Notes: generated by a model not told the origin, from the letters alone. Shown: positions 33,378 through 41,041, counted from the first letter of the stretch. The stretch is DNA of 44,192 nt from Bradyrhizobium neotropicale (GCF_001641695.1 NZ_LSEF01000058.1:1-44192), one strand, 5' to 3'. Numbers and translations: made by a program.

Positions 33378-34313
33378 ATGGCAAAACTCCCCGATTTCGA
33401 GGCGCTCGCGATCTTCGCAAAAGTCGTGGAATTACGGTCGTTTGCGGCTTCCGCGAACGAGCTTGCGATGTCCAAGGCAACCGTCTCCAAGGCGGTCACG
33501 CGGCTGGAGGAGCGGCTCGGCGCACGGCTGTTCAACCGCACCTCGCGCCGGCTCGCGCTGACCGACGCCGGGCACAAGCTCGCCGAACGCGCGACGCGCC
33601 TGCTTGCTGATGGCGAGGCGGCCGAGAACGAGGCGCTGGCGCAGTCGGTGGCGCCGCGCGGGCTGGTCCGGCTCGCCGTGCCCATGACATTCGGGATCAA
33701 GGCGGTGGCGCCGCTGCTGCCGGAGTTCTTCCAGACCTATCCGGAAGTCTCGGTCGACCTGCACCTCAGCGATGCGACCGTCGACCTGATCGGCGAGGGG
33801 TTCGACATGGCGGTGCGGATCGCGCGGCTGCCGGATTCCTCGCTGATCGCGCGGCGCCTCTTCACCATGCCGCGCTTTACGGTGGCCGCGCCGTCTTATC
33901 TCAAGCGTCACGGCCGTCCGACGCATCCGATGCATCTCGCCGAGCACAAATGCTTCAGCTACGCCTATCTGTCGACGCCCAATGTCTGGCACTACACTAA
34001 CGCGGCCGGCGAGCAGGCCAGCGTGCGTCCGGGCGGGCAGCTCCGCGTCAACAATGGCGAAGCCGTGATGCCGGCGCTGATCGCCGGCCTCGGCATCGCA
34101 GAGCTTCCCGAATTCATCGTCGGCGACGCCATCTCCTCCGGCGAGGTTGAAGTGATCCTGGAGGACTGGAAGCAGGCTGAAGGCGCCGTGCATCTGGTAA
34201 CGCCGCCCGGCGGGCCGCGCCCCGCGCGCGTCGAGGCGCTCGGCGACTTTCTCGCGGCAAAACTGCCGGGCACCTGCAAGCGCCGGCCGAGGAAAGCGGT
34301 GAAGTCGTCGTAA
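33378..34313 (+). CDS. LysR-family regulator of the SDR-pirin module
   Basis: This 311-aa LysR regulator has its helix-turn-helix at about residues 3-62 (FEALAIFAKVVELRSFAASA, then SKAVTRLEERLGARLFNR). The effector domain follows from about residue 90 (GLVRLAVPMTFGIKAVAPLL). It is of the CrgA-like type, as is the regulator at 5085. It is divergent from the SDR gene, which it probably controls together with pirin and perhaps wrbA. The likely signal is an aromatic or quinone electrophile, inferred from the neighbours. Half of a dispersed repeat follows its stop codon. Confidence 0.9.
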   Translation: MAKLPDFEALAIFAKVVELRSFAASANELAMSKATVSKAVTRLEERLGARLFNRTSRRLALTDAGHKLAERATRLLADGEAAENEALAQSVAPRGLVRLAVPMTFGIKAVAPLLPEFFQTYPEVSVDLHLSDATVDLIGEGFDMAVRIARLPDSSLIARRLFTMPRFTVAAPSYLKRHGRPTHPMHLAEHKCFSYAYLSTPNVWHYTNAAGEQASVRPGGQLRVNNGEAVMPALIAGLGIAELPEFIVGDAISSGEVEVILEDWKQAEGAVHLVTPPGGPRPARVEALGDFLAAKLPGTCKRRPRKAVKSS

Positions 34314-34322
34314 TTCCTGCTC

Positions 34323-34360
34323 GGTGGGCACGGCGCTTTGCGCCTTTGCCCGCTCTACGG
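34323..34360. repeat. Half copy of the long hairpin repeat
   Basis: GGTGGGCACGGCG and GCCTTTGCCC followed by CTACG match, in reverse complement, the left arm of the repeat at 10288-10378, with a different 6-base centre and a few changes. The second arm is missing. It lies just downstream of the LysR stop and upstream of the Bug gene. Confidence 0.55.
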
Positions 34361-34414
34361 GATCGAGCTAGTCTGCCCCTGAACGAAAAACAAAATCATA
34401 TTGGGGGGCTGCCG

Positions 34415-35401
34415 ATGAACCGCCGTGACCTGCTGCGTGCCGCCGCAGCATTGCCGCTCGCAGAGACCGTGATCTCGCGTCCGGCGCTCGCGCAAGTCTA
34501 TCCGGCGCGCAACATCACCATGATCGTGCCGTTTCCGGCCGGCGGCCAGGCCGATCTTGCGGCGCGCCCGGTGGCGATGGCGCTGGAGCGGATCCTCGGC
34601 AAGGCGGTGATCGTCGACAATCGCGCCGGAGGCGGCGGCGGATCGGTCGGCAATGCCGCAGCCGCGCGGGCCGAGCCCGACGGCTACACCCTGCTGATGA
34701 CACTGTCCTCGCTCGCGGTGCTGCCGGAGGCCGACCGGCTGTTCGACCGTCCGGTCGCCTATGAAGTCTCGCAATTTATGCCGATCGCGCGCGTGCTCGC
34801 CGATCCGACGCTGCTCGCGGTGCCGGCCTCGGCACCGTGGAAGACTGCACAGGACTTCGTCGAGGATGCGAAGAAGCGCCCCGGCCAGATCACCTATGGC
34901 TCGTCGGGACCCTACGGCACGCTGCACGTAGCGATGGAGATGTTCGCGAGCAGCGCCGGCATCAAGCTGCTGCACGTGCCGTTTCGCGGCGCCGGACCCG
35001 CGCTGACCGCGATCCTCGGCGGCACCGTCCAGGCGATCGCGGCAGCACCCGGCACGCTGAAGCCGCAGGTCGACGACGGCAAGCTGCGCGTGCTCGGCAA
35101 TTGCGGCGCGCAACGCATCGCGAGCTTCCCCGATGTGCCGACCTTCCAGGAACTCGGCTACAAGGACGTCGAGATGTACATCTGGGCCGGCCTGTTCGCG
35201 CAAGCCGCGCTGCCGGCGCCGATCGCGATCCGCCTGCGCGAGGCGATGGCGCAGGTGATGACGAGCCCGGACGTGCTCAGATCGTTCGAGGCCTCGGGCA
35301 GTCTCGTCGCCTATCAGGATGCGCCGGCCTTCTCGCAGTTCGTGGCAATCGACAGCGCGCGTCTGATCGCAGCGGTGAAGAAGATCGGCAAGGTGGAATA
35401 G
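34415..35401 (+). CDS. Bug/TctC-family periplasmic substrate-binding protein
   Basis: This 328-aa tripartite tricarboxylate transporter binding protein of the Bug family has a Tat-like signal (MNRRDLLRAAAALPLA, cleavage near ALAQ at 24-27). The family's YPARNITMIVPFPAGGQADL follows, then DNRAGGGGGSVGN and ITYGSSGPYGTLHVAMEMFA. Binding proteins of this type bind carboxylates. No TctA/TctB membrane genes are nearby, so it is an orphan, as often found in bacteria with many Bug genes. The frame opens 23 codons earlier, but ATG 34415 is preferred because of the signal peptide and a G-rich site upstream. Ligand unknown. Confidence 0.88.
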   Translation: MNRRDLLRAAAALPLAETVISRPALAQVYPARNITMIVPFPAGGQADLAARPVAMALERILGKAVIVDNRAGGGGGSVGNAAAARAEPDGYTLLMTLSSLAVLPEADRLFDRPVAYEVSQFMPIARVLADPTLLAVPASAPWKTAQDFVEDAKKRPGQITYGSSGPYGTLHVAMEMFASSAGIKLLHVPFRGAGPALTAILGGTVQAIAAAPGTLKPQVDDGKLRVLGNCGAQRIASFPDVPTFQELGYKDVEMYIWAGLFAQAALPAPIAIRLREAMAQVMTSPDVLRSFEASGSLVAYQDAPAFSQFVAIDSARLIAAVKKIGKVE

Positions 35402-35496
35402 GTTCCAAACGCCCTTTCACATTTTGTTGTTGGTCCAGAACCCGGCCGCGCCTCATTGATTGAAGACTGTTTGAGGCAATCGGGAAGGATCGGGAC

Positions 35497-35835
35497 ATGC
35501 GAACAGAGCGGATAGCGCTGGGTGTTGCGCTCGCAATTGGTGGCATCGTCGCGCAGGGCGCAGCATTCGCCCAAGAATATCGCGGCACCATGGAACAGCA
35601 GATGGCGTGCACGCCGGATGTGTGGCGTTTGTGCAGCGACCAGATTCCGGACAGGAACCGCATCGTGGCCTGCCTGCAGCAGAACACGCCGCAGCTCTCG
35701 AGTGCGTGCCGGGCGGTGTTCGAATCCAACAACCGGGCCCAGCCGCAGCCGCCGGTGCCGCGCAATCGCGTTGCGCCGCCGCCGCGCTACAACAACGCGC
35801 CGCCTCCGCCGCCCTATTACGACGAGGATTATTAG
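35497..35835 (+). CDS. Small exported Cys-rich, Pro-rich protein
   Basis: This 112-aa protein has a Sec-type signal peptide (LGVALAIGGIVAQGAAFAQ, cleavage after AFAQ near residue 26). The mature part has four spaced cysteines (MACTPDVWRLC, VACLQQN, SSACRAVF), likely two disulfides, then a Pro/Asn/Tyr-rich tail ending PPPPPYYDEDY. The cysteine segment resembles the short Cys-rich repeat found in many small exported rhizobial proteins. No function is known. ATG 35497 has AAGGA 8 bases upstream. It stands alone, converging on the YbaK gene 6 bp away. Confidence 0.8.
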   Translation: MRTERIALGVALAIGGIVAQGAAFAQEYRGTMEQQMACTPDVWRLCSDQIPDRNRIVACLQQNTPQLSSACRAVFESNNRAQPQPPVPRNRVAPPPRYNNAPPPPPYYDEDY

Positions 35836-35841
35836 ACTCGT

Positions 35842-36309
35842 TTAGGGCCGGTGCTCGCAGACATCGACCCATTCGGCCGCGACCAGCTCGGCCATGCGGT
35901 CGGGCGTGATGCGTACCGCGCTATGGGTCGAGCCAGCGGCCGGCACCACCACGTCGAACGCTTTCAGCGAGACATCGCAATAGATCGGCAGCGGCGCCTT
36001 CAATCCGAACGGGCAGACGCCCCCGACCTCATGGCCGGTGATGTGGGCAACCTCTTCCAGCCCCAGCATCTTCGGCTTGCCGCCGAACTGCGCCTTGACC
36101 TTCTTGTTGTCCATGCGCGACGTGCCGGCGGCGACGATCAGGATCACGCGCTCGCCGATCCGCAAGGACAGCGTCTTGGCAATTCGCCCGGGCTCGACGC
36201 CATAGGCTTCTGCGGCCAGCGCCACGGTTGCGGAGCTGATCGGGGACTCGATGACTGAAATGTCGGGGGCTTTCTCGGCGAAGAAGGCGCGAACGGATTG
36301 AAGGCTCAT
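35842..36309 (-). CDS. YbaK/ProX-type aminoacyl-tRNA deacylase
   Basis: This 155-aa protein belongs to the YbaK/EbsC family that hydrolyses mischarged aminoacyl-tRNAs in trans. Family features are GRIAKTLSLRIGERVILIVA with the conserved Lys, KVKAQFGGKPKMLGLEEV, and GHEVGGVCPFGLKAPLPIY near residues 91-109. ATG 36309 is the only reasonable start. It is followed on the opposite strand by the Cys-rich gene and preceded at 21 bp by the haloacid dehalogenase gene, so it may be the last gene of that operon. Which amino acid it clears is not evident. Confidence 0.88.
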   Translation of the reverse strand: MSLQSVRAFFAEKAPDISVIESPISSATVALAAEAYGVEPGRIAKTLSLRIGERVILIVAAGTSRMDNKKVKAQFGGKPKMLGLEEVAHITGHEVGGVCPFGLKAPLPIYCDVSLKAFDVVVPAAGSTHSAVRITPDRMAELVAAEWVDVCEHRP

Positions 36310-36330
36310 TCCTGACTGCTCATTCCGAAC

Positions 36331-37071
36331 TTATGGGCGGGCGGCGATCCCCGGCAGCTCGGATAGCGCGCGGACACGGTGATCCGGCGCAAACCCAAGT
36401 TCGTCCATCTGGGTCCGGATCGCCTTGAACATGGTGAGCGGTGCCACGAGTTCGTTCTCGACGCAAGCGAGCGCCATGGCTTCGGGCGTCACCCGCTCGA
36501 TCCAGGCGACGTTCAGCCCGAACGCCTTCGCGCCCGATACGTCCCACGGATTGGATGAGACGAACAGCACTTCGTTCGGCTCGGTGCCGAGCGCTTCGCC
36601 GATCAGCTCATAGGCCTGCGGGCTCGGCTTGAAGACCTTCTTCGCATCGACGCTGATGGTGGCGTCGAGCAGCTGGTCGAGCTTGGTGTTGCGCACCAGC
36701 GCATTCAGCATGTCCGGGCTGCCGTTGGAAAGGATCGCGAGCTTGCGCGGCTTCAGCGCCGCGAGCGCGCTTGTTGCGTCCGGATAGAGGTCGAGATGCA
36801 GGTACTTCTCGATAACACGCTCGAACGCCTCGGTGTCATAGTCGAGCCCGAGCACGCGCAGCGTATAGGCAAGCGAGTCGCGCGTGACTGTGGCGAAATC
36901 CCGGTAGCGCCGCATCAGCGAGCGCAACCAGGTGTATTCGAGCTGCTTGATCCGCCAGACCTGCGTGATGATCTCGCCGTAGCCCGGAAAGGCATCCTCG
37001 GTGATCTCCGCGACCGACTGGACGTCGTAGAGCGTTCCGTAGGCGTCGAAGACGACGGCTCTGATCGTCAC
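36331..37071 (-). CDS. Haloacid dehalogenase, type II
   Basis: This 246-aa HAD-superfamily hydrolase of the L-2-haloacid dehalogenase type has its nucleophile in VVFDAYGTLYDV (D9). The second motif is in LAILSNGSPDML. The Lys-containing VDAKKVFKPSPQAYELIG and the SSNPWDVSGAKAFGL motif complete the active site. No ATG fits; GTG 37071 is chosen because GAGG lies about 5 bases before it, giving a normal family length. It starts 13 bp after the amidohydrolase gene, so both are cotranscribed. Actual dehalogenation is not proven; some members act on other small acids. Confidence 0.87.
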   Translation of the reverse strand: MTIRAVVFDAYGTLYDVQSVAEITEDAFPGYGEIITQVWRIKQLEYTWLRSLMRRYRDFATVTRDSLAYTLRVLGLDYDTEAFERVIEKYLHLDLYPDATSALAALKPRKLAILSNGSPDMLNALVRNTKLDQLLDATISVDAKKVFKPSPQAYELIGEALGTEPNEVLFVSSNPWDVSGAKAFGLNVAWIERVTPEAMALACVENELVAPLTMFKAIRTQMDELGFAPDHRVRALSELPGIAARP

Positions 37072-37084
37072 GTTGACCTCTCGG

Positions 37085-37969
37085 CTAGATCCCCAACAGC
37101 TTGCGCGCGTTGGCCTTGAGCACCTTCGGCCGGATCTCGTCGCGGATGTCGATCTTGGCAAAGTCCGACAGCCAGCGGTCCGGCGTGATCACCGGCCAGT
37201 CCGAACCGAACAGCATCTTATCCTGAAGGATCGAGTTGATATAGCGCACCAGGATCGGCGGAAAATATTTCGGCGACCAGCCGGACAGGTCGATATAGAC
37301 GTTCGGCTTGTGGGTCGCGACCGACAGAGCTTCCTCCTGCCAGGGGAAGGAGGGGTGGGCGAGGATGATCTTGAGGTCGGGGAAATCCGCCGCGACGTCG
37401 TCCATGTACATCGGGTTGGAATATTTCAGCCGCATCCCCATGCCGCCGGGCATGCCCGAGCCGACGCCGGTCTGGCCGGTGTGGAACAGCGCGATCGCGC
37501 CGCCATTGTTGATCTCTTCATAGAGCGGATAGGCCATGCGGTCGTTGGCGTAGAAACCCTGCATGGTCGGATGGAATTTGAAGCCGCGGACGCCGTATTC
37601 CTCGATCAGCTTGCGCGCCTCGCGCGCCCCGAGCTTGCCCTTGTGCGGGTCGATCGAGACGAAGGGGATGAGGACATCGAGATGGTCGGAGGCGACCTCC
37701 AGCATCTCGTAATTGTTGTAGCGGCGGAAGCCGGTCTCGCGCTCGGCGTCGACCGGGAAGATCACGGCGGCGATGTTCTTGGAGCGGTAGTAGGCCGCGG
37801 TTTCCGGCACGGTCGGCGGATGCTTGTTCGGCGACTTGAAATACTCCGCCATCTGCGCCTGGAAGTCGTCATAGCCGTCGTCGGGATGGCAGCCACAGGG
37901 CTCCTCGGCATGGGTGTGGATGTCGATTGCGACGACGTCGTCGATGTTGGGCAGCTTCAATTTCGGCAT
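37085..37969 (-). CDS. Amidohydrolase 2-family metal-dependent hydrolase
   Basis: This 294-aa TIM-barrel hydrolase (PF04909 type) includes ACMSD and OMA-hydratase relatives. The metal pair HxH is in AIDIHTHAEEP (H18, H20). Further marks are GVRGFKFHPTMQGFYANDR, the strand end ALFHTGQTG, and KIILAHPSFPWQEEAL, with LFGSDWPVITPDRW near the C-terminus carrying the metal Asp. The frame extends 32 codons upstream, but ATG 37969 with a GGGAGGA site about 10 bases before it is preferred. It is first in the operon with the haloacid dehalogenase gene. A palindrome TTATATGATATAA lies 32 bases upstream of the start. Decarboxylase or hydrolase activity on an aromatic acid derivative is plausible. Confidence 0.85.
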   Translation of the reverse strand: MPKLKLPNIDDVVAIDIHTHAEEPCGCHPDDGYDDFQAQMAEYFKSPNKHPPTVPETAAYYRSKNIAAVIFPVDAERETGFRRYNNYEMLEVASDHLDVLIPFVSIDPHKGKLGAREARKLIEEYGVRGFKFHPTMQGFYANDRMAYPLYEEINNGGAIALFHTGQTGVGSGMPGGMGMRLKYSNPMYMDDVAADFPDLKIILAHPSFPWQEEALSVATHKPNVYIDLSGWSPKYFPPILVRYINSILQDKMLFGSDWPVITPDRWLSDFAKIDIRDEIRPKVLKANARKLLGI

Positions 37970-38000
37970 TGGTTTCTTTCCTCCCGAACCGGCAAATTGA

Positions 38001-38013
38001 TTATATGATATAA
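38001..38013. promoter_or_regulatory. TTATATGATATAA operator-like palindrome
   Basis: This is a perfect 6-bp dyad around one base, in a region otherwise GC-rich. On the minus strand it overlaps a TATAAT (38005-38000). A TTGTCA (38025-38020) lies 14 bases further upstream, a short spacing. The site resembles operators of GntR-type repressors, but no such gene is adjacent. It likely controls the amidohydrolase-dehalogenase operon. Confidence 0.45.
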
Positions 38014-38136
38014 CGAATTTGACAAGGGGCGGTAGCGCTTGAGGCAGCACCCGCCGGCCAGCCATTTTCCCCGCGTGGCGATGAGCCCGTTTCAGCCCTA
38101 TCTGGGGTTAATCGGCTCGGAATTAAGCCTGTCGCA

Positions 38137-38166
38137 TTGACATTCGGTCCCGCCATGGCTTAGAAA
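38137..38166 (+). promoter_or_regulatory. Promoter candidate for rpmJ
   Basis: TTGACA (38137-38142) is followed after 18 bases by TAGAAA (38161-38166). The first is a perfect -35 box; the second matches TATAAT at 4 of 6 positions. The resulting leader would be about 105 bases and include the stem-loop at 38166-38185. Confidence 0.45.
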
Positions 38167-38185
38167 CCGCCCCGTCCCGGGCGGT
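38166..38185 (+). promoter_or_regulatory. Leader stem-loop upstream of rpmJ
   Basis: ACCGCCC (38166-38172) pairs with GGGCGGT (38179-38185) around a 6-base loop, about 95 bases before the rpmJ start. It could be a regulatory leader element or only a stabilising hairpin. Confidence 0.3.
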
Positions 38186-38279
38186 CGGTCCGCCGGCGGG
38201 AAAAATGTCATTTTGCCACATTCGCGCGTGCCGAAACGGTAGTGCCGAACACGGCCTTTCGAACGTTCAGGATTCTGCC

Positions 38280-38405
38280 ATGAAGGTCCGTAACTCGCTG
38301 AAATCGCTGCGCGGTCGCCACCGCGCCAACCGCCTGGTCCGCCGCAAGGGCCGGGTCTACGTGATCAACAAGGTGCAGCGTCGCTTCAAGGCGCGCCAGG
38401 GCTGA
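38280..38405 (+). CDS. rpmJ: 50S ribosomal protein L36 (zinc-free type)
   Basis: This 41-aa basic protein of the large ribosomal subunit reads [18 protein letters not shown] at its N-terminus and [16 protein letters not shown] at its C-terminus. The Cys/His zinc ribbon of the classical 38-aa form is absent, as in other alphaproteobacterial L36. The frame is open 25 codons upstream, but ATG 38280 gives the exact family start. It stands alone with its own likely promoter (38137-38166) and a strong terminator (38468-38492). Confidence 0.96.
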   Translation: MKVRNSLKSLRGRHRANRLVRRKGRVYVINKVQRRFKARQG

Positions 38406-38467
38406 TTTTCGCCCCGGCCGCGCGTTCTGCGCGCGCCCCCAAGACCACGGTCTCACACGACTTTGAC

Positions 38468-38492
38468 GCCGTCCTTGCTTTGCAAGGACGGC
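38468..38492 (+). terminator. Rho-independent terminator after rpmJ
   Basis: GCCGTCCTTG (38468-38477) pairs perfectly with CAAGGACGGC (38483-38492) around CTTTG, followed by TTTGCGCGTTT. It lies 62 bases after the rpmJ stop and 22 bases before the next gene start. Confidence 0.75.
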
Positions 38493-38514
38493 TTTGCGCG
38501 TTTAGACTTTCACC

Positions 38515-39156
38515 ATGGCAGTGAGATTCTCGTTCGAACGCATCCTGTGTCTGGCCGTCGTTCTGGCCGGAACCGCTTTGGCCCCGGCCGTTGCGCAGGA
38601 CGACCCGGCCGCCCCGCCCGCCAAGCAGCAGAAGAAGCTGCCCGAGGCGCCGGCGAAGCTTCCCAAGGTCGACCGCGGCAAGAATCTCGATTTCCTATTC
38701 GGGGCGCTGAAAGCCGCCCCCGACGATGCCAGCGCCAAGCATGTCGAGGCGCGGATCTGGGCGATCTGGCTGCAGACCCCGAGCGACACCGCGGCGCTGC
38801 TGATGGCACGCGCCAAGGCGGCCGTGGATGCACAGAAGGTCGACGTGGCGATCAAGCTGCTGGATGCCGTCATCAAGCTCAGGCCCGATTATATTGAGGC
38901 CTGGAACCGGCGCGCCACGCTGTACTACATGCAGAACGACTATGGCCGTTCGCTCGCCGACATCCAACAGGTGCTGATCCGCGAACCCCGCCATTTCGGC
39001 GCGCTCGCGGGCCTCGGCATGATCATGCAGGAGGTCGGCGACGAGAAGCGCGCGCTCGATGCCTACCGCAAGGCGCTCGCGATCAACCCGCACCTCGAGA
39101 AGGTCCCCGAGCAGGTCAAGGCGCTGACCGAAAAGGTCGAAGGCCGCGACATCTAG
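38515..39156 (+). CDS. Exported tetratricopeptide-repeat protein
   Basis: This 213-aa protein has an N-terminal signal peptide (ILCLAVVLAGTALAPAVAQ, likely cleavage near residue 28) and a short Pro/Lys-rich linker. TPR-like helices follow: VAIKLLDAVIKLRPDYIEAW, YMQNDYGRSLADIQQVLIRE and DEKRALDAYRKALAINPHLE. It should act in the periplasm as a protein-protein adaptor; no partner is evident. ATG 38515 starts just after the rpmJ terminator, so it needs its own promoter or read-through. Next downstream is a small exported protein on the same strand. Confidence 0.85.
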   Translation: MAVRFSFERILCLAVVLAGTALAPAVAQDDPAAPPAKQQKKLPEAPAKLPKVDRGKNLDFLFGALKAAPDDASAKHVEARIWAIWLQTPSDTAALLMARAKAAVDAQKVDVAIKLLDAVIKLRPDYIEAWNRRATLYYMQNDYGRSLADIQQVLIREPRHFGALAGLGMIMQEVGDEKRALDAYRKALAINPHLEKVPEQVKALTEKVEGRDI

Positions 39157-39281
39157 CCGACAAATCGAGCCGTTCTCGAGCGATCGCGGCGCGCGGAAAT
39201 TAACTACGATCCAAGGGTATGTTTCGGCGGGGGTGTTGTTGCCGCCGCCGCGGACGTACGTCCATGGCAGGAGCAAAAGCC

Positions 39282-39542
39282 ATGAAGCGTTTCATCCTCG
39301 CAGGTGCGTTGCTGCTGGCGTTGGGCACCGCCAGTCTGGCCGATGGTTTGTTCTGGGTGGTCGGCAACCACGCCACCGGCAAATGCGACATTGTGACCAG
39401 TAACCCGGTCATCATTGGCGACATCTGGTTCGGGGACGGTCCCTACAAGTCCAAGGCCGACGCCAAGCTCGCGCGTTCGACCATTCGCGCCTGTCCCGCG
39501 GTCGCCCCCGACGACGAAAAGGACGAGGACAGCGCGAACTAG
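39282..39542 (+). CDS. Small exported protein of unknown function
   Basis: This 86-aa protein has a clear signal peptide (MKRFILAGALLLALGTASLA, cleavage near residue 20). The mature domain of about 65 residues has two cysteines (KCDIVTSNPVIIGDIWFGDG and IRACPAVAPDD) and an acidic tail. The frame is open 21 codons upstream, but ATG 39282 with AGGAG 8 bases before it fits the signal peptide. No function recognised. It lies 125 bp after the TPR gene. Confidence 0.78.
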   Translation: MKRFILAGALLLALGTASLADGLFWVVGNHATGKCDIVTSNPVIIGDIWFGDGPYKSKADAKLARSTIRACPAVAPDDEKDEDSAN

Positions 39543-39554
39543 ACCGGTTGCGGC

Positions 39555-39737
39555 CTAGTGCAGGACGCTGGTGCCGCGCTCGGCGAGGCCGCGGTCGGCG
39601 GCTGCGGCATAGAGCTTCGCGAGCTCAGTTTCGAGATGCTCGTTGATCAGGAGCAGGGCCCGCACCGCGCCGCGCAGGTCGCCGTTGCAGCTCGCGACGA
39701 TCTCGTCGATCGCGGTGTCGTTGGATCTGAAGCTCAT
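39555..39737 (-). CDS. Small hypothetical protein
   Basis: This 60-aa cytoplasmic, mostly helical protein contains SNDTAIDEIVASCNGDLRGA and ALLLINEHLETELAKLYAAA. A strong GGAGG lies 7 bases before ATG 39737, supporting a real gene. It converges with the small exported protein gene 12 bp away. I recognise it as the kind of short conserved protein seen in Bradyrhizobium genomes, with no known role. Confidence 0.7.
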   Translation of the reverse strand: MSFRSNDTAIDEIVASCNGDLRGAVRALLLINEHLETELAKLYAAAADRGLAERGTSVLH

Positions 39738-40037
39738 CGAAAATCCTCCGGTTCAAACCATGACAATCCTACCGGTCTTTCCCGCGTTCCCATGGATTGC
39801 GAGGAGGATCGGCGCCCACCCGCCTCTAGTGGCCGAACCGACCGTGGCGATTATATGGAAGCCGCCATGACGGCCGCATGAAGCTGGCCCGAGGCTTGTG
39901 TACCGTCGTGGAAGATCGTTGATTTTGCTGAGTTTTCCCAAATGACAATTGTGCACATATCCACAGGCCCGGTCTTTCTGTGGTGGTGACCAGCCGCCCA
40001 GAGCGAAACTGCCGCCTCCAACACCCGTAGCTGCCAT
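39738..40037. other. Intergenic region with no gene seen
   Basis: This 300-bp stretch lies between a divergent small gene and the alpha/beta hydrolase gene. Only an AT-richer patch around 39915-39960 stands out, including a TTGTGCACA palindromic core, which may hold the hydrolase promoter. Short reading frames here look like chance. Confidence 0.45.
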
Positions 40038-41021
40038 GTGCCCAGAATTGTCCGGATTGTCTTCATGGTCGTGATCTTAGTCGTGGCGGCGCTGATCATG
40101 CTGGCGCTCGCCACGCAGGCCGGGGTCCTCGCCCTGCAGCGCGCCTTTCCACCACAGGGGCCGATGGTCGAGGTCGACGGTGCGACGCTTCACGTCGTCG
40201 ATGTCGGCCGGCGCGATGCCGGCCTGCCGATCGTGATGCTGCACGGCGCAAGCTCCAATCTCGAAGCGATGCGCCGGCCGCTCGGCGATCTCCTGGCGAA
40301 GCACCACCGCGTCATCCTGATCGACCGTCCCGGCCACGGCTGGAGCACGCGGGCGAGACGGCGGGATTCGACGCCACAGATCCAGGCGCGGATGATCGAT
40401 GAGGCGCTGGCCAAACTCGGCATCGCGCGCGCGATCTTCGTCGTGCATTCATGGAGCGGGGCTCTCGGCGCACGCCTTGCGCTCGATCATCCGCAGCGCG
40501 TTGCCGGCCTCGTCATGCTGGCGCCGGTGACCCATCCCTGGCGCGGCGGCGTCGGCCGCTACAACGAGCTCATCGCGACGCCCGTGATCGGTCCGCTGCT
40601 CGCCTACACCATCACGCTGCCGCTCGGCTACGTCCTGGCCGAATCCGGTGCACGCAACGTCTTCCTGCCGCAGGTGATGCCGGACGGTTTCGTAAGGGAT
40701 TCCGCGACGCCGCTGCTGCTGCGCCCGCGCGAATTTATCGCCAATGCCTTTGATCTCGTGACGCTGAAGGCGTCGGTGGCCGCGCAAGCTCCGCGCTATG
40801 GCGAGATCTCGGCGCCGGTCGTCATCATCGCGGGCGAGCCCGACAAGACCGTGTCGACCAATATCCATGCGCGTCCGTTTGCCGCGATGGTGCCGAATGC
40901 GAAGCTGATCGTGCTGCCCGATCTCGGGCATATGGTGCAGAACGCGGTGCCGGATCTCGTCAAGACCGAGATCGAGGCGATGAGCGACGCAATCACCTCG
41001 GTGCAGGCGGCCGCCGATTAG
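40038..41021 (+). CDS. Alpha/beta hydrolase with N-terminal membrane anchor
   Basis: This 327-aa alpha/beta-hydrolase-fold protein has a hydrophobic N-terminus (VFMVVILVVAALIMLALA), likely a membrane anchor or signal. The oxyanion region HGASSN is at 69-74. The nucleophile S138 is in VVHSWSGALGA, where the usual GHSxGG has Val for the first Gly. The acid is in IIAGEPDKTVS, and the His in LPDLGHMVQ. GTG 40038 starts the frame; ATG 40065 inside the anchor is an alternative. Neither has a clear ribosome binding site. The stop codon sits in the loop of a strong hairpin. Substrate unknown (ester or lipid). Confidence 0.83.
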   Translation: MPRIVRIVFMVVILVVAALIMLALATQAGVLALQRAFPPQGPMVEVDGATLHVVDVGRRDAGLPIVMLHGASSNLEAMRRPLGDLLAKHHRVILIDRPGHGWSTRARRRDSTPQIQARMIDEALAKLGIARAIFVVHSWSGALGARLALDHPQRVAGLVMLAPVTHPWRGGVGRYNELIATPVIGPLLAYTITLPLGYVLAESGARNVFLPQVMPDGFVRDSATPLLLRPREFIANAFDLVTLKASVAAQAPRYGEISAPVVIIAGEPDKTVSTNIHARPFAAMVPNAKLIVLPDLGHMVQNAVPDLVKTEIEAMSDAITSVQAAAD

Positions 41022-41030
41022 CGGCCGCCT
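41005..41030. terminator. GC-rich hairpin spanning the hydrolase stop codon
   Basis: AGGCGGCCGC (41005-41014) pairs perfectly with GCGGCCGCCT (41021-41030). The loop CGATTA and the first stem base after it hold the TAG stop (41019-41021). It also lies 12 bases beyond the stop of the convergent cytochrome gene. It probably ends both transcripts, although no T-tract follows. Confidence 0.6.
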
Positions 41031-41041
41031 CGCGAGTTGCG

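Larger units (their letters stand above)
37970..38279. other. Divergent promoter region, amidohydrolase operon / rpmJ
   Basis: This 310-bp region has no gene I can support. It holds the operator-like palindrome at 38001-38013 near the amidohydrolase start and a promoter-like TTGACA-N18-TAGAAA (38137-38166). A leader stem-loop ACCGCCC/GGGCGGT (38166-38185) lies before rpmJ. Confidence 0.55.

Noticed and set aside
38205..38279. N-terminal extension of L36 by 25 residues
   Set aside because: The upstream codons do not match L36 proteins, while ATG 38280 gives the exact 41-residue family form.
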